DNA from: JALZUV01 sp964654855
Lineage (GTDB): Bacteria > Pseudomonadota > Alphaproteobacteria > Rickettsiales > JALZUV01
NCBI GenBank assembly: GCA_964654855.1
Contig: CAZZJS010000012.1
Coordinates: 1 to 24,335, forward strand
DNA length: 24,335 bases
Direction of reading: 5' to 3'
Shown: positions 5,620 to 14,257 of the stretch, piece after piece
Position numbering within the stretch: position 1 is the first letter of the stretch
Layout: each line of letters opens with the position of its first letter
The notes under the pieces: generated by a model
Seen by the model: the letters and a program-made list of their open reading frames with translations, nothing else
Told to the model about the DNA's origin: nothing
The model's database searches: none
Position numbers and translations under genes: made by a program

Positions 5620-8364
5620 ATGAGTAATCCAAAACGACTGACGCTGATTGATGGCTCTGGTTTCATCTTCCGCGCTTATTATGCCATGCCTAATCTCACT
5701 AACCCGCAAGGAGTACCTGTGGGCGCGGTTTATGGCTTTGTGAATATGATGCAAAAACTGCTGCGTGATGCACAGAATAATGAATTTGAGGATTACATTG
5801 CCGTTATCTTTGATGCAGGGCGATTCACCTTTCGTAACGAAATTTACGATCAATATAAAGCCAATCGCGATGAAGCGCCTGAAGACCTGAAGCCTCAATT
5901 TGCATTAGTACGCGATGCGACGGCGGCGCTTAACCTACCGGCTATTCAACTAGCAGGTGTTGAGGCAGATGATCTGATTGCTACGTATGCCAAAGTCGCT
6001 AAAGAGCAGGGCATTGATGAAGTAATTGTCGTGTCATCCGATAAAGATTTGATGCAACTGGTCGATGATAAAGCTGGCATCCACATGTTCGATGCGATGA
6101 AAAGCCGCGTCATCAACGAAGCGAAGGTTGAAGAGAAATTTGGCGTATTACCGCATAAGGTAAAAGACGTGCTCGCACTGATGGGAGATAGTTCCGATAA
6201 TGTTCCCGGTGTGCCAGGCATTGGACCGAAAACGGCAGCCCAACTCATCCAGCATTTTGGAGACTTAGAAAGCCTCCTTAACCGTGCGGAAGAAGAAGTG
6301 CCGCAAAAGAAACGCAAAGAATCACTGATTGAATACGCCGATGACGCGCGACTTTCTTATACGCTGGTCACCTTGAAAGATGATTGCGAGCTTCCCGTGC
6401 CGCTAGCCGATTGTATCGAAAAGCCAATGGAAGAAGAAAAGCTCCGCGGTTTCTTACAAGAAATGGGCTTTAAGAAGCTTGAAGAGAAACTAGGGCAGGC
6501 TGAAACTAATGCAGAGGCCGCTACGGCTCAAGCTTCCAATTTAAGTAATAAACTTGGCAAGCTTGAAGGACAATACTCTCTCATTGATGAAGCGTTTCTC
6601 AAACAAGTAATCGCAAAAGCAGAAGCGCAAGGCCGTATCGCCATATCGGTTGAAGAATCCGGCATTGGCTTATGTGTGGAGGCAGGTAAAGCCGTCTACT
6701 TCCCGTTCTCAAAAGCGGTAAAAGCTGAAGAGCCAGTGGCTCTTGATTTATTTGCTGCCGCTGAAGCTACATCTGTAGAAGATGGGACGGGCGAATTACC
6801 TAAGGCATTGCAGGCATTACTCACCAATCCTTCCATCCTCAAAATTGGTTATAAGTTGAAACGCGATATGCGCGTGCTGGGGCAAGTGACTCCAACAGAA
6901 GATGTCACCCTCATTTCCTATGTACTTTCTGCAGGGCTGCATGGGCATGAGTTTGATAAACTTGTGACACAAGAGTTTGACAAAAAACTTACGGGTGATG
7001 ATGTGGCGCTCGGCAAAGGTAAAAGCAAAGTCACGTGGGGTGAGGCGGATACTGAAGCGGTTATGCCACTACTTGCTGAACGTGCTGATTACGCAATGCG
7101 CCTCTGGCAGGTGTATCGACCGCAACTTGCACAAGAGAAACTCCTGACCGTTTACGAGAAAATGGAACGTCCATTACTGCCTATCCTCGCCGATATGGAA
7201 GAGAAGGGCGTGCTGGTCGATAAGAGTTACTTACAGGATTTATCTGAAGAATTTAAAACGCATATTGCCTCGCTTGAGAAAGAAATTCATACGTTGGCAG
7301 GCCAAGAGTTCTTAATCAGCTCGCCCAAGCAATTAGGTGAAGTGTTATTCGATTCACTTGGGTTACCCGGTGGCAAAAAGAGCAAGAAAAGCGGACAATA
7401 TGGTACCGGCGCTGAGATACTTGAAGAGCTTGCGGCGCAAGGCCATACAATTGCCGAAAAAGTCGTGCAGTGGCGTATGTATGAAAAGCTTCGTAGCACT
7501 TATACGGATGCACTGGTTGGCCAAATTGATGCAGATGGTCGTGTGCATACAACCTTGCAGCAAACCGTTGCAGCAACGGGGCGTTTAAGCTCCTCTGATC
7601 CGAATTTACAAAATATTCCGATTCGTACTGAAGAGGGTAAGCGCATCCGTAAAGCCTTTGTCGCGGCAGAGGGCTATAACCTCATTGCAGCAGATTATTC
7701 ACAAATTGAACTGCGCTTGCTGGCTGAGATGGCCGATATTGAAGTGCTTAAAAATGCTTTTAAACAAGGCCAAGATATTCACGCAGCAACGGCGTCGCAA
7801 ATGTTCGGCGTGCCACTAGAAGAAATGACACCGGAATTTCGCCGCCAAGCCAAGACGATTAATTTCGGTATTATCTACGGTATCTCAGCGCATGGTTTAT
7901 CGGTTCGTTTAGGTATTGAACGTTCAGAAGCCGCAAGATTTATTGAACAATATTTCGAACATTACCCCGGTATTCGCAAATATATGGATGCGAAAAAACT
8001 TGAGGCACAAGAAAATGGTTACATTACTACGCTTTATGGCCGCAAAGTTCACATTAAAGGCATTGCTGATAAGAATTACATGATGCGCGCCTTTGCGGAG
8101 CGTCAGGCCATTAACGCGCCCTTGCAAGGCACGGCGGCTGATATCATTAAGCGCGCTATGATCGCTGTTCACCGCGAATATAAAAACAGCGAAACCGTAC
8201 GTCCGCTTTTGCAAGTTCACGATGAATTATTATTCGAAATCAAAAAAGATGTCGCCGAAACCGAAACCGCTAACATTAAGAAAATTATGGAAAATGCAGC
8301 CCATCTCTCGCTTCCACTGGTGGTCGAAGCCGGTATTGGCCATGATTGGGGAGAAATCCACTAG
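5620..8364 (+). CDS. polA: DNA polymerase I
   Basis: DNA polymerase I for Okazaki processing and repair. The N-terminal 5' nuclease (about 1-290) has GVEADDLIA, SSDKDLMQLV and GDSSDNVPGVPGIGPKTA. A central 3'-5' exonuclease-like domain (about 320-510) has lost part of its site: the DxE motif reads ISVEE, so the first Asp is Ser343, although KRDMRVL and ERADYAM remain. The polymerase domain has motif A (ADYSQIELRLLAE), motif B (RRQAKTINFGIIYG) and motif C (QVHDELLFEI). I chose the ATG at 5620 (MSNPKRLTLIDGSG, 914 residues); an in-frame ATG at 5608 adds four residues. Neither has a clear Shine-Dalgarno, and the second fits a leaderless start. It is divergent from the esterase-hemB unit. Confidence 0.96.
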   Translation: MSNPKRLTLIDGSGFIFRAYYAMPNLTNPQGVPVGAVYGFVNMMQKLLRDAQNNEFEDYIAVIFDAGRFTFRNEIYDQYKANRDEAPEDLKPQFALVRDATAALNLPAIQLAGVEADDLIATYAKVAKEQGIDEVIVVSSDKDLMQLVDDKAGIHMFDAMKSRVINEAKVEEKFGVLPHKVKDVLALMGDSSDNVPGVPGIGPKTAAQLIQHFGDLESLLNRAEEEVPQKKRKESLIEYADDARLSYTLVTLKDDCELPVPLADCIEKPMEEEKLRGFLQEMGFKKLEEKLGQAETNAEAATAQASNLSNKLGKLEGQYSLIDEAFLKQVIAKAEAQGRIAISVEESGIGLCVEAGKAVYFPFSKAVKAEEPVALDLFAAAEATSVEDGTGELPKALQALLTNPSILKIGYKLKRDMRVLGQVTPTEDVTLISYVLSAGLHGHEFDKLVTQEFDKKLTGDDVALGKGKSKVTWGEADTEAVMPLLAERADYAMRLWQVYRPQLAQEKLLTVYEKMERPLLPILADMEEKGVLVDKSYLQDLSEEFKTHIASLEKEIHTLAGQEFLISSPKQLGEVLFDSLGLPGGKKSKKSGQYGTGAEILEELAAQGHTIAEKVVQWRMYEKLRSTYTDALVGQIDADGRVHTTLQQTVAATGRLSSSDPNLQNIPIRTEEGKRIRKAFVAAEGYNLIAADYSQIELRLLAEMADIEVLKNAFKQGQDIHAATASQMFGVPLEEMTPEFRRQAKTINFGIIYGISAHGLSVRLGIERSEAARFIEQYFEHYPGIRKYMDAKKLEAQENGYITTLYGRKVHIKGIADKNYMMRAFAERQAINAPLQGTAADIIKRAMIAVHREYKNSETVRPLLQVHDELLFEIKKDVAETETANIKKIMENAAHLSLPLVVEAGIGHDWGEIH

Positions 8365-8399
8365 TAATCCACTAGAGGTTTCTTTATAAGGCTAGCTTC

Positions 8400-9815
8400 A
8401 TGAGTGATACATTCAAAGATAAATTCAAACCCGTTATGATTTCAGGCAGAGAAGTTTTGCCGATTGTTGAGGGCGGCAAAGGAATTTCTGCAAGTGATGG
8501 CGCTTCTGCTGGCGCATTTGCAGCTGCAGGTGCTGTTGGAACATTCTCGGGTGTTAATCCTGTTTCGACAGATGAGAATGGTAACCGTATCCCTTATGTT
8601 TATAAAGAAACAACGCGCCGTGGCCGTCATGATGAATTGATTGCGCTTAGTATCGCAGGCGGTATTGAGCAAGCTAAACGCGCGCATGAAATTTCAAACG
8701 GCAATGGCCGTATTCACATTAATGTACTTTGGGAAATGGGCGCGGCGGAAGAGATTTTAACCGGCGTTCTCAAAGAAACTAAAGGCCTCGTTCACGGTGT
8801 AACATGTGGCGCAGGCATGCCTTATAAACTCAGCGAAATTGCCGCTGAATATGGTGTCTATTACCACCCAATCGTATCGTCTATGCGTGCTTTTCGTGCA
8901 TTATGGAAACGCTCTTATAGCAAGAATGTGGAGCTGCTAGGTAGTGTTGTTTACGAGGATCCGTGGTTGGCAGGTGGTCATAACGGGCTTTCCAATAGTG
9001 AGCATCCAGAAAAGCCAGAAGATCCTTACCCGCGTGTGAAAGAACTTCGCGAGTTTATGAATCTTGTCGGCCTAAATGAAGTGCCCATTCTGATGGCGGG
9101 TGGCGTATGGCACCTAAAAGACTGGGAGCATTGGTTAGATAACCCTGAGATTGGCCCGATTGCCTTCCAATTCGGAACGCGGCCATTGCTTACCAAAGAA
9201 AGCCCTGTACCGCTTAACTGGAAGAAACGCCTGATGACACTTCGCAAAGGCGATGTATTCTTGAACCGTTTCAGCCCAACAGGTTTCTATTCTTCTGGTG
9301 TGAATAATGACTTTATCGGCGAATTACGCGGACGCTCAGAACGTCAGGTGGAATATCGTACCGAACAGGAAGGTTACTTTGCAGAACCTTATGGTTTTGG
9401 TCCTCGCAAACGCCCACATTTTGTATCCCCAGAAGATATGGCGAAGATTAAGCGTTGGGAAGAAGATGGCTTCACCATGGCGATGAAAACGCCTGATGAT
9501 ACATTAATTTTCGTTGCCCCTGAAAAAGGTGAAGAAATTACCCAAGATCAAATTGATTGCATGGGCTGCTTATCCCATTGTCGTTTTTCTAATTGGAAAG
9601 ACCACGATGATTATACGACAGGTAAAAAGGCGGACCCTCGTAGCTTCTGTATCCAAAAGACATTGCAGAATATCGCCCATGGCGAAGGTGATGTAGATAA
9701 TGAGCTCATGTTCAGTGGGCATAACGCCTATAAGTTTGCGGATGATCCTTTCTATGAAGACGATAATATTCCAACCGTAGCTGAACTCGTAGCCCGTATA
9801 GCTGAAGGGCGCTAA
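8400..9815 (+). CDS. Nitronate monooxygenase-like flavoprotein with Cys cluster
   Basis: This 471-residue protein resembles the 2-nitropropane dioxygenase / NAD(P)H-dependent flavin oxidoreductase TIM-barrel family. Supporting segments are HGVTCGAGMPYKLSEIA, PILMAGGVW (FMN phosphate region) and FQFGTRPLLT. A C-terminal extension beyond the usual family length of about 320-350 holds C387-x2-C390-x3-C394 (CMGCLSHC) and C417. That spacing resembles the [4Fe-4S] site of old-yellow-enzyme relatives such as dienoyl-CoA reductase. The substrate is unknown, and true nitronate oxidation should not be assumed. AAGG precedes the ATG, which lies 35 bases after polA. The stop codon overlaps that of the convergent SH3b gene. 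Confidence 0.82.
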   Translation: MSDTFKDKFKPVMISGREVLPIVEGGKGISASDGASAGAFAAAGAVGTFSGVNPVSTDENGNRIPYVYKETTRRGRHDELIALSIAGGIEQAKRAHEISNGNGRIHINVLWEMGAAEEILTGVLKETKGLVHGVTCGAGMPYKLSEIAAEYGVYYHPIVSSMRAFRALWKRSYSKNVELLGSVVYEDPWLAGGHNGLSNSEHPEKPEDPYPRVKELREFMNLVGLNEVPILMAGGVWHLKDWEHWLDNPEIGPIAFQFGTRPLLTKESPVPLNWKKRLMTLRKGDVFLNRFSPTGFYSSGVNNDFIGELRGRSERQVEYRTEQEGYFAEPYGFGPRKRPHFVSPEDMAKIKRWEEDGFTMAMKTPDDTLIFVAPEKGEEITQDQIDCMGCLSHCRFSNWKDHDDYTTGKKADPRSFCIQKTLQNIAHGEGDVDNELMFSGHNAYKFADDPFYEDDNIPTVAELVARIAEGR

Positions 9816-10273
9816 AGCCTTCCACCCCATAATAAACTAGCGGGCAGCCATCCGTCTTTACGACCAATCGCAACTTCGCACCAGTCTTGACGACAGTGAT
9901 CGACTTCAATTATCACGCCTTTCATTAGCTTAGCGACTCCATCTGCGGCTTCGTTCGGCTTATCGCGCATGATAATCGCGTCATGACGTAAAATGGCAGT
10001 CCGACGACCTGAAAGTACCGATTTATGCATCCAACCTTTAATGCCTTCATGGTCTTCTACTTTGCGCCAATGCTGATATTCATTGATGATTTTAATAGGT
10101 AGGCCCTTGCGCTGATAATTCCATTTAACGGGATAGCGCTTACCGGGACCATTACGCATATAGGCTTCACTCCCTTTAAGCGACACGAATCTCGGCAATG
10201 GCAAACCCGTCTCACTCACAGGCTGAGCAAAAGCAGGAGAAATAAATAACAGAGCTAGCAAAAAGTAACGCAT
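9812..10273 (-). CDS. Exported SH3b domain protein
   Basis: This 153-residue protein has a signal peptide, MRYFLLALLFISPAFA, with likely cleavage before QPVSE. The mature part has two bacterial SH3-like repeats: about 28-85 (SEAYMRNGPGKRYPVKW ... GWMHKSVLSG) and about 92-150 (AIIMRDKPNEAADGVAKL ... GWLPASLLWG). Such periplasmic SH3b proteins often bind cell-wall peptides, but the ligand is unknown here. It lies 40 bases after cysK and could be the last gene of the long minus-strand unit. Its TAG stop shares bases with the TAA stop of the convergent flavoprotein gene (CTAA, 9812-9815). Confidence 0.87.
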   Translation of the reverse strand: MRYFLLALLFISPAFAQPVSETGLPLPRFVSLKGSEAYMRNGPGKRYPVKWNYQRKGLPIKIINEYQHWRKVEDHEGIKGWMHKSVLSGRRTAILRHDAIIMRDKPNEAADGVAKLMKGVIIEVDHCRQDWCEVAIGRKDGWLPASLLWGGRL

Positions 10274-10313
10274 AGGAAAATAATAAGCGCCTAATGCAAG
10301 CGATGCAAACTTC

Positions 10314-11288
10314 CTAAGATTCTAAACCCGCAAATAGGTCGGTACTAATGTAGCGCTCTGCTGTTGATGCAACAATTACGACGATACGCTTGCCTTCCAT
10401 GCCATCACGTGCAGCTACTTCGAGAGCGGCGGCAATAGTGGCACCAGAAGAGATACCTACGGGAATCCCCTCAAGTGATGCCATTTCGCGGGAAGTGCGG
10501 AACGCGGTTTCATTACCAATCGTGATAACTTCATCAATTAGTTTTGTATCTAAAACATCAGGTACAAAGCCGGCGCCGATTCCTTGAATCTTATGCGGGC
10601 CGGGTTGACCACCTGAAAGGATAGGGGAGTCTTCTGGCTCGATTGCCATAACTTTAATGTTGCTATCTTTTTCCTTCAACGCGCTACCCGTTCCGGTGAG
10701 TGAACCACCTGTACCGACGCCTGTCATAAAGATATCGAGTTTACCATCAGTATCGTTCCAAATTTCTTCCGCTGTCGTAATACGGTGAATCGCTGGGTTG
10801 GCAGGGTTTTGAAATTGTTGCAGAAGCTTTGCTTTAGGCTGTTCTGCTACAATCTCTTCTGCACGCTCAATAGAGCCGCGCATCCCTTTAGCCGCTTCGG
10901 TTAGTTCCAAATCGGCACCAAGAATTTTTAACATTTTACGACGTTCAACTGACATGCTCTCTGGCATGGTCAAAATCAGTTTATAACCTTTAGCGGCACA
11001 AACGAAGGCGAGAGCGATACCGGTATTACCCGAGGTTGGTTCTACCAGAACTGTATCAGGCGTGAGCTCACCGGATGCTTCTGCTGCTTCTACCATAGAA
11101 AGCGCGATACGGTCTTTAATGCTTGAAAGCGGGTTAAAGAACTCAAGCTTGGCCAACACTTCTGCTTTTGCGCCAGCTTTTTTTGCCAAACGATCAAGTT
11201 TAACGAGAGGGGTATTACCCAGCGTTTCTAGAATATTATTGTAAATACGGCCACGACCTGGCTTATCGAGTTTTGTTGTAATAGTCAT
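10314..11288 (-). CDS. cysK: Cysteine synthase A (O-acetylserine sulfhydrylase)
   Basis: This 324-residue PLP enzyme makes cysteine from O-acetylserine and sulfide. The PLP lysine is K58 in NPLSSIKDRIA. The substrate loop TSGNTG is at 85-90, the phosphate-binding VGTGGSLTGT at 191-200, and PHKIQGIGAGF at 231-241. VGISSGAT near the C-terminus supplies the serine that contacts the pyridine nitrogen. The start has AGGAAAAG upstream. It follows the Rrf2 regulator by 17 bases, which suggests cotranscription and regulation by cysteine supply. Confidence 0.96.
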   Translation of the reverse strand: MTITTKLDKPGRGRIYNNILETLGNTPLVKLDRLAKKAGAKAEVLAKLEFFNPLSSIKDRIALSMVEAAEASGELTPDTVLVEPTSGNTGIALAFVCAAKGYKLILTMPESMSVERRKMLKILGADLELTEAAKGMRGSIERAEEIVAEQPKAKLLQQFQNPANPAIHRITTAEEIWNDTDGKLDIFMTGVGTGGSLTGTGSALKEKDSNIKVMAIEPEDSPILSGGQPGPHKIQGIGAGFVPDVLDTKLIDEVITIGNETAFRTSREMASLEGIPVGISSGATIAAALEVAARDGMEGKRIVVIVASTAERYISTDLFAGLES

Positions 11289-11305
11289 AATCTTTTCCTA
11301 ATCGG

Positions 11306-11719
11306 TTAAATGGCAAAGTCTGCCGTTTTCTTATCTGAGAACTTATTCGGCGCGAGCTCCTGTAACGTTACAGATTTTAGCTTCTCGTTAATTTCATTAT
11401 TAATTTCGTTTAAAAGATCGCTCAGTTCATCATAACGAGAGCCTTCTTTCTCGTCATTGTCAGCTTGGGTCGCTTCCAGAATATCAACCAATGAAATACG
11501 GCGTTTCTCACGAGCTAATACATAGCCTCCACGAGGACCACGCACACCACGCAAAAGCTCCGCACGCACAAGACGTTGCAGCATTTGCTCCAAATAACGA
11601 GGAGGGAGTTCATGTTCAGCCGCAATCTCTTTACCACTAATCGGCTGCGATCCCGTATGGCTTGCAATGGTCAGCATCGCCTCAACCGCATGAAGCGTCT
11701 TTTTATCTAAACTTAACAT
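11306..11719 (-). CDS. Rrf2-family transcriptional regulator, cysteine-free
   Basis: This 137-residue protein has an N-terminal winged helix-turn-helix typical of Rrf2: SGKEIAAEHELPPRYLEQML, then the wing with RGPRGGYVLAR. There are no cysteines at all, so it cannot bind the Fe-S cluster used by IscR, NsrR or RirA. Cysteine-free Rrf2 proteins include CymR of Bacillus, which represses cysteine genes in complex with CysK. Here cysK is the next gene, so a CymR-like role is a good inference. The ATG overlaps the end of dut by seven bases (ATGTTAA). The C-terminal region (about 90-137) is acidic then variable. Confidence 0.88.
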   Translation of the reverse strand: MLSLDKKTLHAVEAMLTIASHTGSQPISGKEIAAEHELPPRYLEQMLQRLVRAELLRGVRGPRGGYVLAREKRRISLVDILEATQADNDEKEGSRYDELSDLLNEINNEINEKLKSVTLQELAPNKFSDKKTADFAI

Positions 11720-12177
11720 GCAACTACTTTTCCATCCGTACCAGTGGAGCCAAAACCACCTTCACCACGAGCCGTTTCATCGAGTGACTCCACTTGATTC
11801 CACTCCGCGCGAGCATAAGCAGCGATCACCATCTGCGCGATACGCATGCCGCGCTCGATCACAAAATCTTCTTTTCCATGATTAATGAGAATCACCCCCA
11901 CTTCACCACGATAATCCGCATCAATGGTACCGGGGCTATTTAAGACCGTCACACCATGCTTAAAAGCCAAGCCTGAACGCGGACGAACTTGTGCTTCAAA
12001 CCCTTCAGGTAGCGCAATCGAAAGCCCCGTTTTGATCATCGTGCTGTCACCCGCTTTAAGCGTTACAGATTCATCAATGGCAGCCAGCAAGTCCATACCA
12101 GCGGAATGTTCTGTTGCATAATGAGGCAATTCAAGCCCTTCTGCATGGGGAAGGGTCTTTACAGGGATCGTTACCAT
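11713..12177 (-). CDS. dut: Deoxyuridine triphosphate nucleotidohydrolase (dUTPase)
   Basis: This 154-residue trimeric enzyme hydrolyses dUTP to dUMP and pyrophosphate. The five family motifs are present in order: AGMDLLAAI (26-34), RPRSGLAFKHG (65-75), GTIDADYRGEVGVILINHG (83-101) with the catalytic Asp, RIAQMVI (112-118), and the C-terminal flexible RGEGGFGSTG (137-146). The ATG overlaps the coaBC stop by one base (TAATG), indicating translational coupling; the coaBC-dut pairing is common in bacteria. Its end overlaps the Rrf2 gene. Confidence 0.97.
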   Translation of the reverse strand: MVTIPVKTLPHAEGLELPHYATEHSAGMDLLAAIDESVTLKAGDSTMIKTGLSIALPEGFEAQVRPRSGLAFKHGVTVLNSPGTIDADYRGEVGVILINHGKEDFVIERGMRIAQMVIAAYARAEWNQVESLDETARGEGGFGSTGTDGKVVAC

Positions 12178-13385
12178 TAGGCGCTCTCCTTCTTTGTTTG
12201 TTGTGTAAAATGATTCGTTATTTTTTCGACTAGTTTGGTTGCGACTTCTTCCTTGCTACCGTGCCAATCTTCACCCTCAGGTAAAAAGAGTATCTGGTTT
12301 TGATCTTGTCCAAATACTTTACCCTCGGACACATCATTGGCGAGCAACCAATCACACCTTTTTTTAGCGAGCTTAGCTTTAGCGTGCTCCTCAAGCGATT
12401 CAGTCTCTGCGGCAAAACCAATAACAAGTTCAGGGCGCTGTGTAGTTTCTTGTGAAAGCCATTTTAGAATATCTGGATTTTCCGAAAGATGGAGGGCAGG
12501 GGCGGCTTCTCCTTTTTGTTTTTTGATCTTTTGCTTCGAACCTTCGACTTTCCAATCCGCTACCGCTGCGGTGCAGATAGCAATATCAGCAGGCAATAAA
12601 CTCTGGCATTGTTCAAACATTTCTTCCGCCGTTTGCACAGGATAAACCTTAATATTACCAGAAGGTTCTGCATTCACAGGCCCTAACACTAGGTGAACTT
12701 TTGCGCCCTGGGCCGCTAACGCCTCAGCTATCGCAATACCTTGCTTGCCGGAAGAGCGATTACCGATGAAACGTACTGGATCTATCGGCTCATGGGTTGG
12801 CCCTGCCGTAATCAACACTTTCTTATTACGCAATGAAAGGGAAAGAGGGACTTCGCTACCAGCCACTGTTGAGAAAACAGTCTCTAGCTCCGCCATACGT
12901 CCAACACCATATTCACCACAAGCCATTTCACCTTCAGTCGGTTCAATCAGGGTAATGCCGTCGGCTCTGAGTTGCTCAATGTTACGTTGAGTCGCAGGAT
13001 GCTCCCACATACGGTGATTCATTGCTGGAGCAATAAAAACGGGTTTATCCGTCGCTAATAGCGCTGTTGTTGCCAAATCCGTACATTGGCCAGTCGTCAT
13101 TTTTGCTATAATATCGGCACTTGCAGGCGCAACAAGAATCGCATCTGCTTTGCGGGAAAGCTGAATATGGCCCATCTCCACTTCATCTTTTAAACTAAAC
13201 AGATCGGTATAAGTTTCACGCCCGCTAAGTGACGATACAGAAAGAGGGGTGACAAATTCTTGCCCACCTTTGGTGAGGATAGCATCCACCTGAATGCCTG
13301 ACTTGCGGAAAAGGCGGATTAATTCCAACGATTTATAAGCTGCTACGCTACCGGAGATAATGAGGAGTATTGAGTTAATTGCCAT
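12177..13385 (-). CDS. coaBC: Bifunctional phosphopantothenoylcysteine synthetase/decarboxylase
   Basis: This 402-residue fused enzyme carries two steps of coenzyme A synthesis. The N-terminal flavin-dependent decarboxylase (CoaC, about 1-180) shows the catalytic His73 (MGHIQL), PAMNHRMW (120-127) and ACGEYGVGRM with Cys156. The C-terminal CoaB part (about 188-395) opens with LITAGPTHEPIDPVRFIGNR and SSGKQG and joins cysteine to phosphopantothenate with CTP. Length fits the family. The upstream gap of 35 bases has no strong Shine-Dalgarno. Its stop is coupled to dut. Confidence 0.96.
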   Translation of the reverse strand: MAINSILLIISGSVAAYKSLELIRLFRKSGIQVDAILTKGGQEFVTPLSVSSLSGRETYTDLFSLKDEVEMGHIQLSRKADAILVAPASADIIAKMTTGQCTDLATTALLATDKPVFIAPAMNHRMWEHPATQRNIEQLRADGITLIEPTEGEMACGEYGVGRMAELETVFSTVAGSEVPLSLSLRNKKVLITAGPTHEPIDPVRFIGNRSSGKQGIAIAEALAAQGAKVHLVLGPVNAEPSGNIKVYPVQTAEEMFEQCQSLLPADIAICTAAVADWKVEGSKQKIKKQKGEAAPALHLSENPDILKWLSQETTQRPELVIGFAAETESLEEHAKAKLAKKRCDWLLANDVSEGKVFGQDQNQILFLPEGEDWHGSKEEVATKLVEKITNHFTQQTKKESA

Positions 13386-13420
13386 AATTTTTCTGTATAA
13401 TACCTTTATTCAACAATTCT

Positions 13421-14251
13421 TTACTGGTTATAAGCTTCTTTTACTAGTGTAAATTTAACGAAACCATCATTGGCCGCTATAATATACAGCCCTTCATGTT
13501 CCAAAATAACCGTCCCCGGCGCATGAGAGTGAAACTCTTTCCAGAAGGTAACATCTGCAACATACTCTTTTTCACCTTGAGGATTCACATAGTGATGAAT
13601 CCGCAAATATTTCTCAACGATATTTACAGGCTTTTGATAGTTCAATGCGAAGCCTTTTTCAGGAACCGCCCAATAATCATCATCTTGTAGAACTTGTACC
13701 GTCGCAGCACTCCATCGCTCTTGCGGGTTTTGCATAAAATTTGCCAAAGCATCAACCGCAGCAATTCGCGCTTTTTGCCATAATTCGTGCATATTGCTTG
13801 TCGGTGTGACTTCAAATGATTGCTGGCATAAAACGTCCCCGCCATCCCAATCAGGCGATAATTTATGTAGAGTTACTCCCGTTTCATCCAATTCTCTCAA
13901 AATGATATGAGGTAAGGGCATAGGGCCTTTACCTACAGGCAATAAAGAAGGATGAATATTCACTCCATAGCGAATAGAGGCTCCCTCCCAGACAGGTATT
14001 TTAAAAGGGTAGCCCGCTGAAAAGATCATTTCGCAATTATCCGCTTGTAGCGACTCTATATCTTTGAGCGTTGGTTTAGTACGCCGGACAATAACATTGT
14101 GCTGCTTTGCCAACTTACGGGTGCGTTGTGTTAAATCAAACTCACCATCACGTATAGGGTCAGTATATAACCATTCAACTTCATGGCCTTGATTTAGCAA
14201 CCACTCCAAGCAGTCACAAAATAAATCCCCTCCAAAATAGGCAATCTTCAT
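13421..14251 (-). CDS. Formyltransferase family protein (Fmt-like, not Fmt)
   Basis: This 276-residue protein has the N-terminal formyltransferase fold used by methionyl-tRNA, sugar and GAR formyltransferases. The catalytic triad is visible: N98 and H100 in GVNIHPSLLP (96-105) and D136 in DWDGGDVL. The tail (about 200-276) resembles the Fmt C-terminal barrel in length but is weakly conserved. The substrate-binding region is unlike housekeeping Fmt, which would normally lie beside def. The acceptor could be a sugar nucleotide or another amine; the sequence does not show which. The gene is wedged between ubiB (6 bases) and coaBC (35 bases), so it is cotranscribed with housekeeping genes despite being accessory. 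Confidence 0.82.
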   Translation of the reverse strand: MKIAYFGGDLFCDCLEWLLNQGHEVEWLYTDPIRDGEFDLTQRTRKLAKQHNVIVRRTKPTLKDIESLQADNCEMIFSAGYPFKIPVWEGASIRYGVNIHPSLLPVGKGPMPLPHIILRELDETGVTLHKLSPDWDGGDVLCQQSFEVTPTSNMHELWQKARIAAVDALANFMQNPQERWSAATVQVLQDDDYWAVPEKGFALNYQKPVNIVEKYLRIHHYVNPQGEKEYVADVTFWKEFHSHAPGTVILEHEGLYIIAANDGFVKFTLVKEAYNQ

Positions 14252-14257
14252 CTATTT

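Noticed and set aside
8356..8375. ATCCACTAG repeated twice at the end of polA
   Set aside because: A short 11-base-period duplication, one copy holding the polA stop; too short and isolated to call functional.
13386..13420. Internal promoter before coaBC (TATTAT)
   Set aside because: A -10-like hexamer exists but no -35 element at a suitable distance, and the region is a short gap inside a compact operon.
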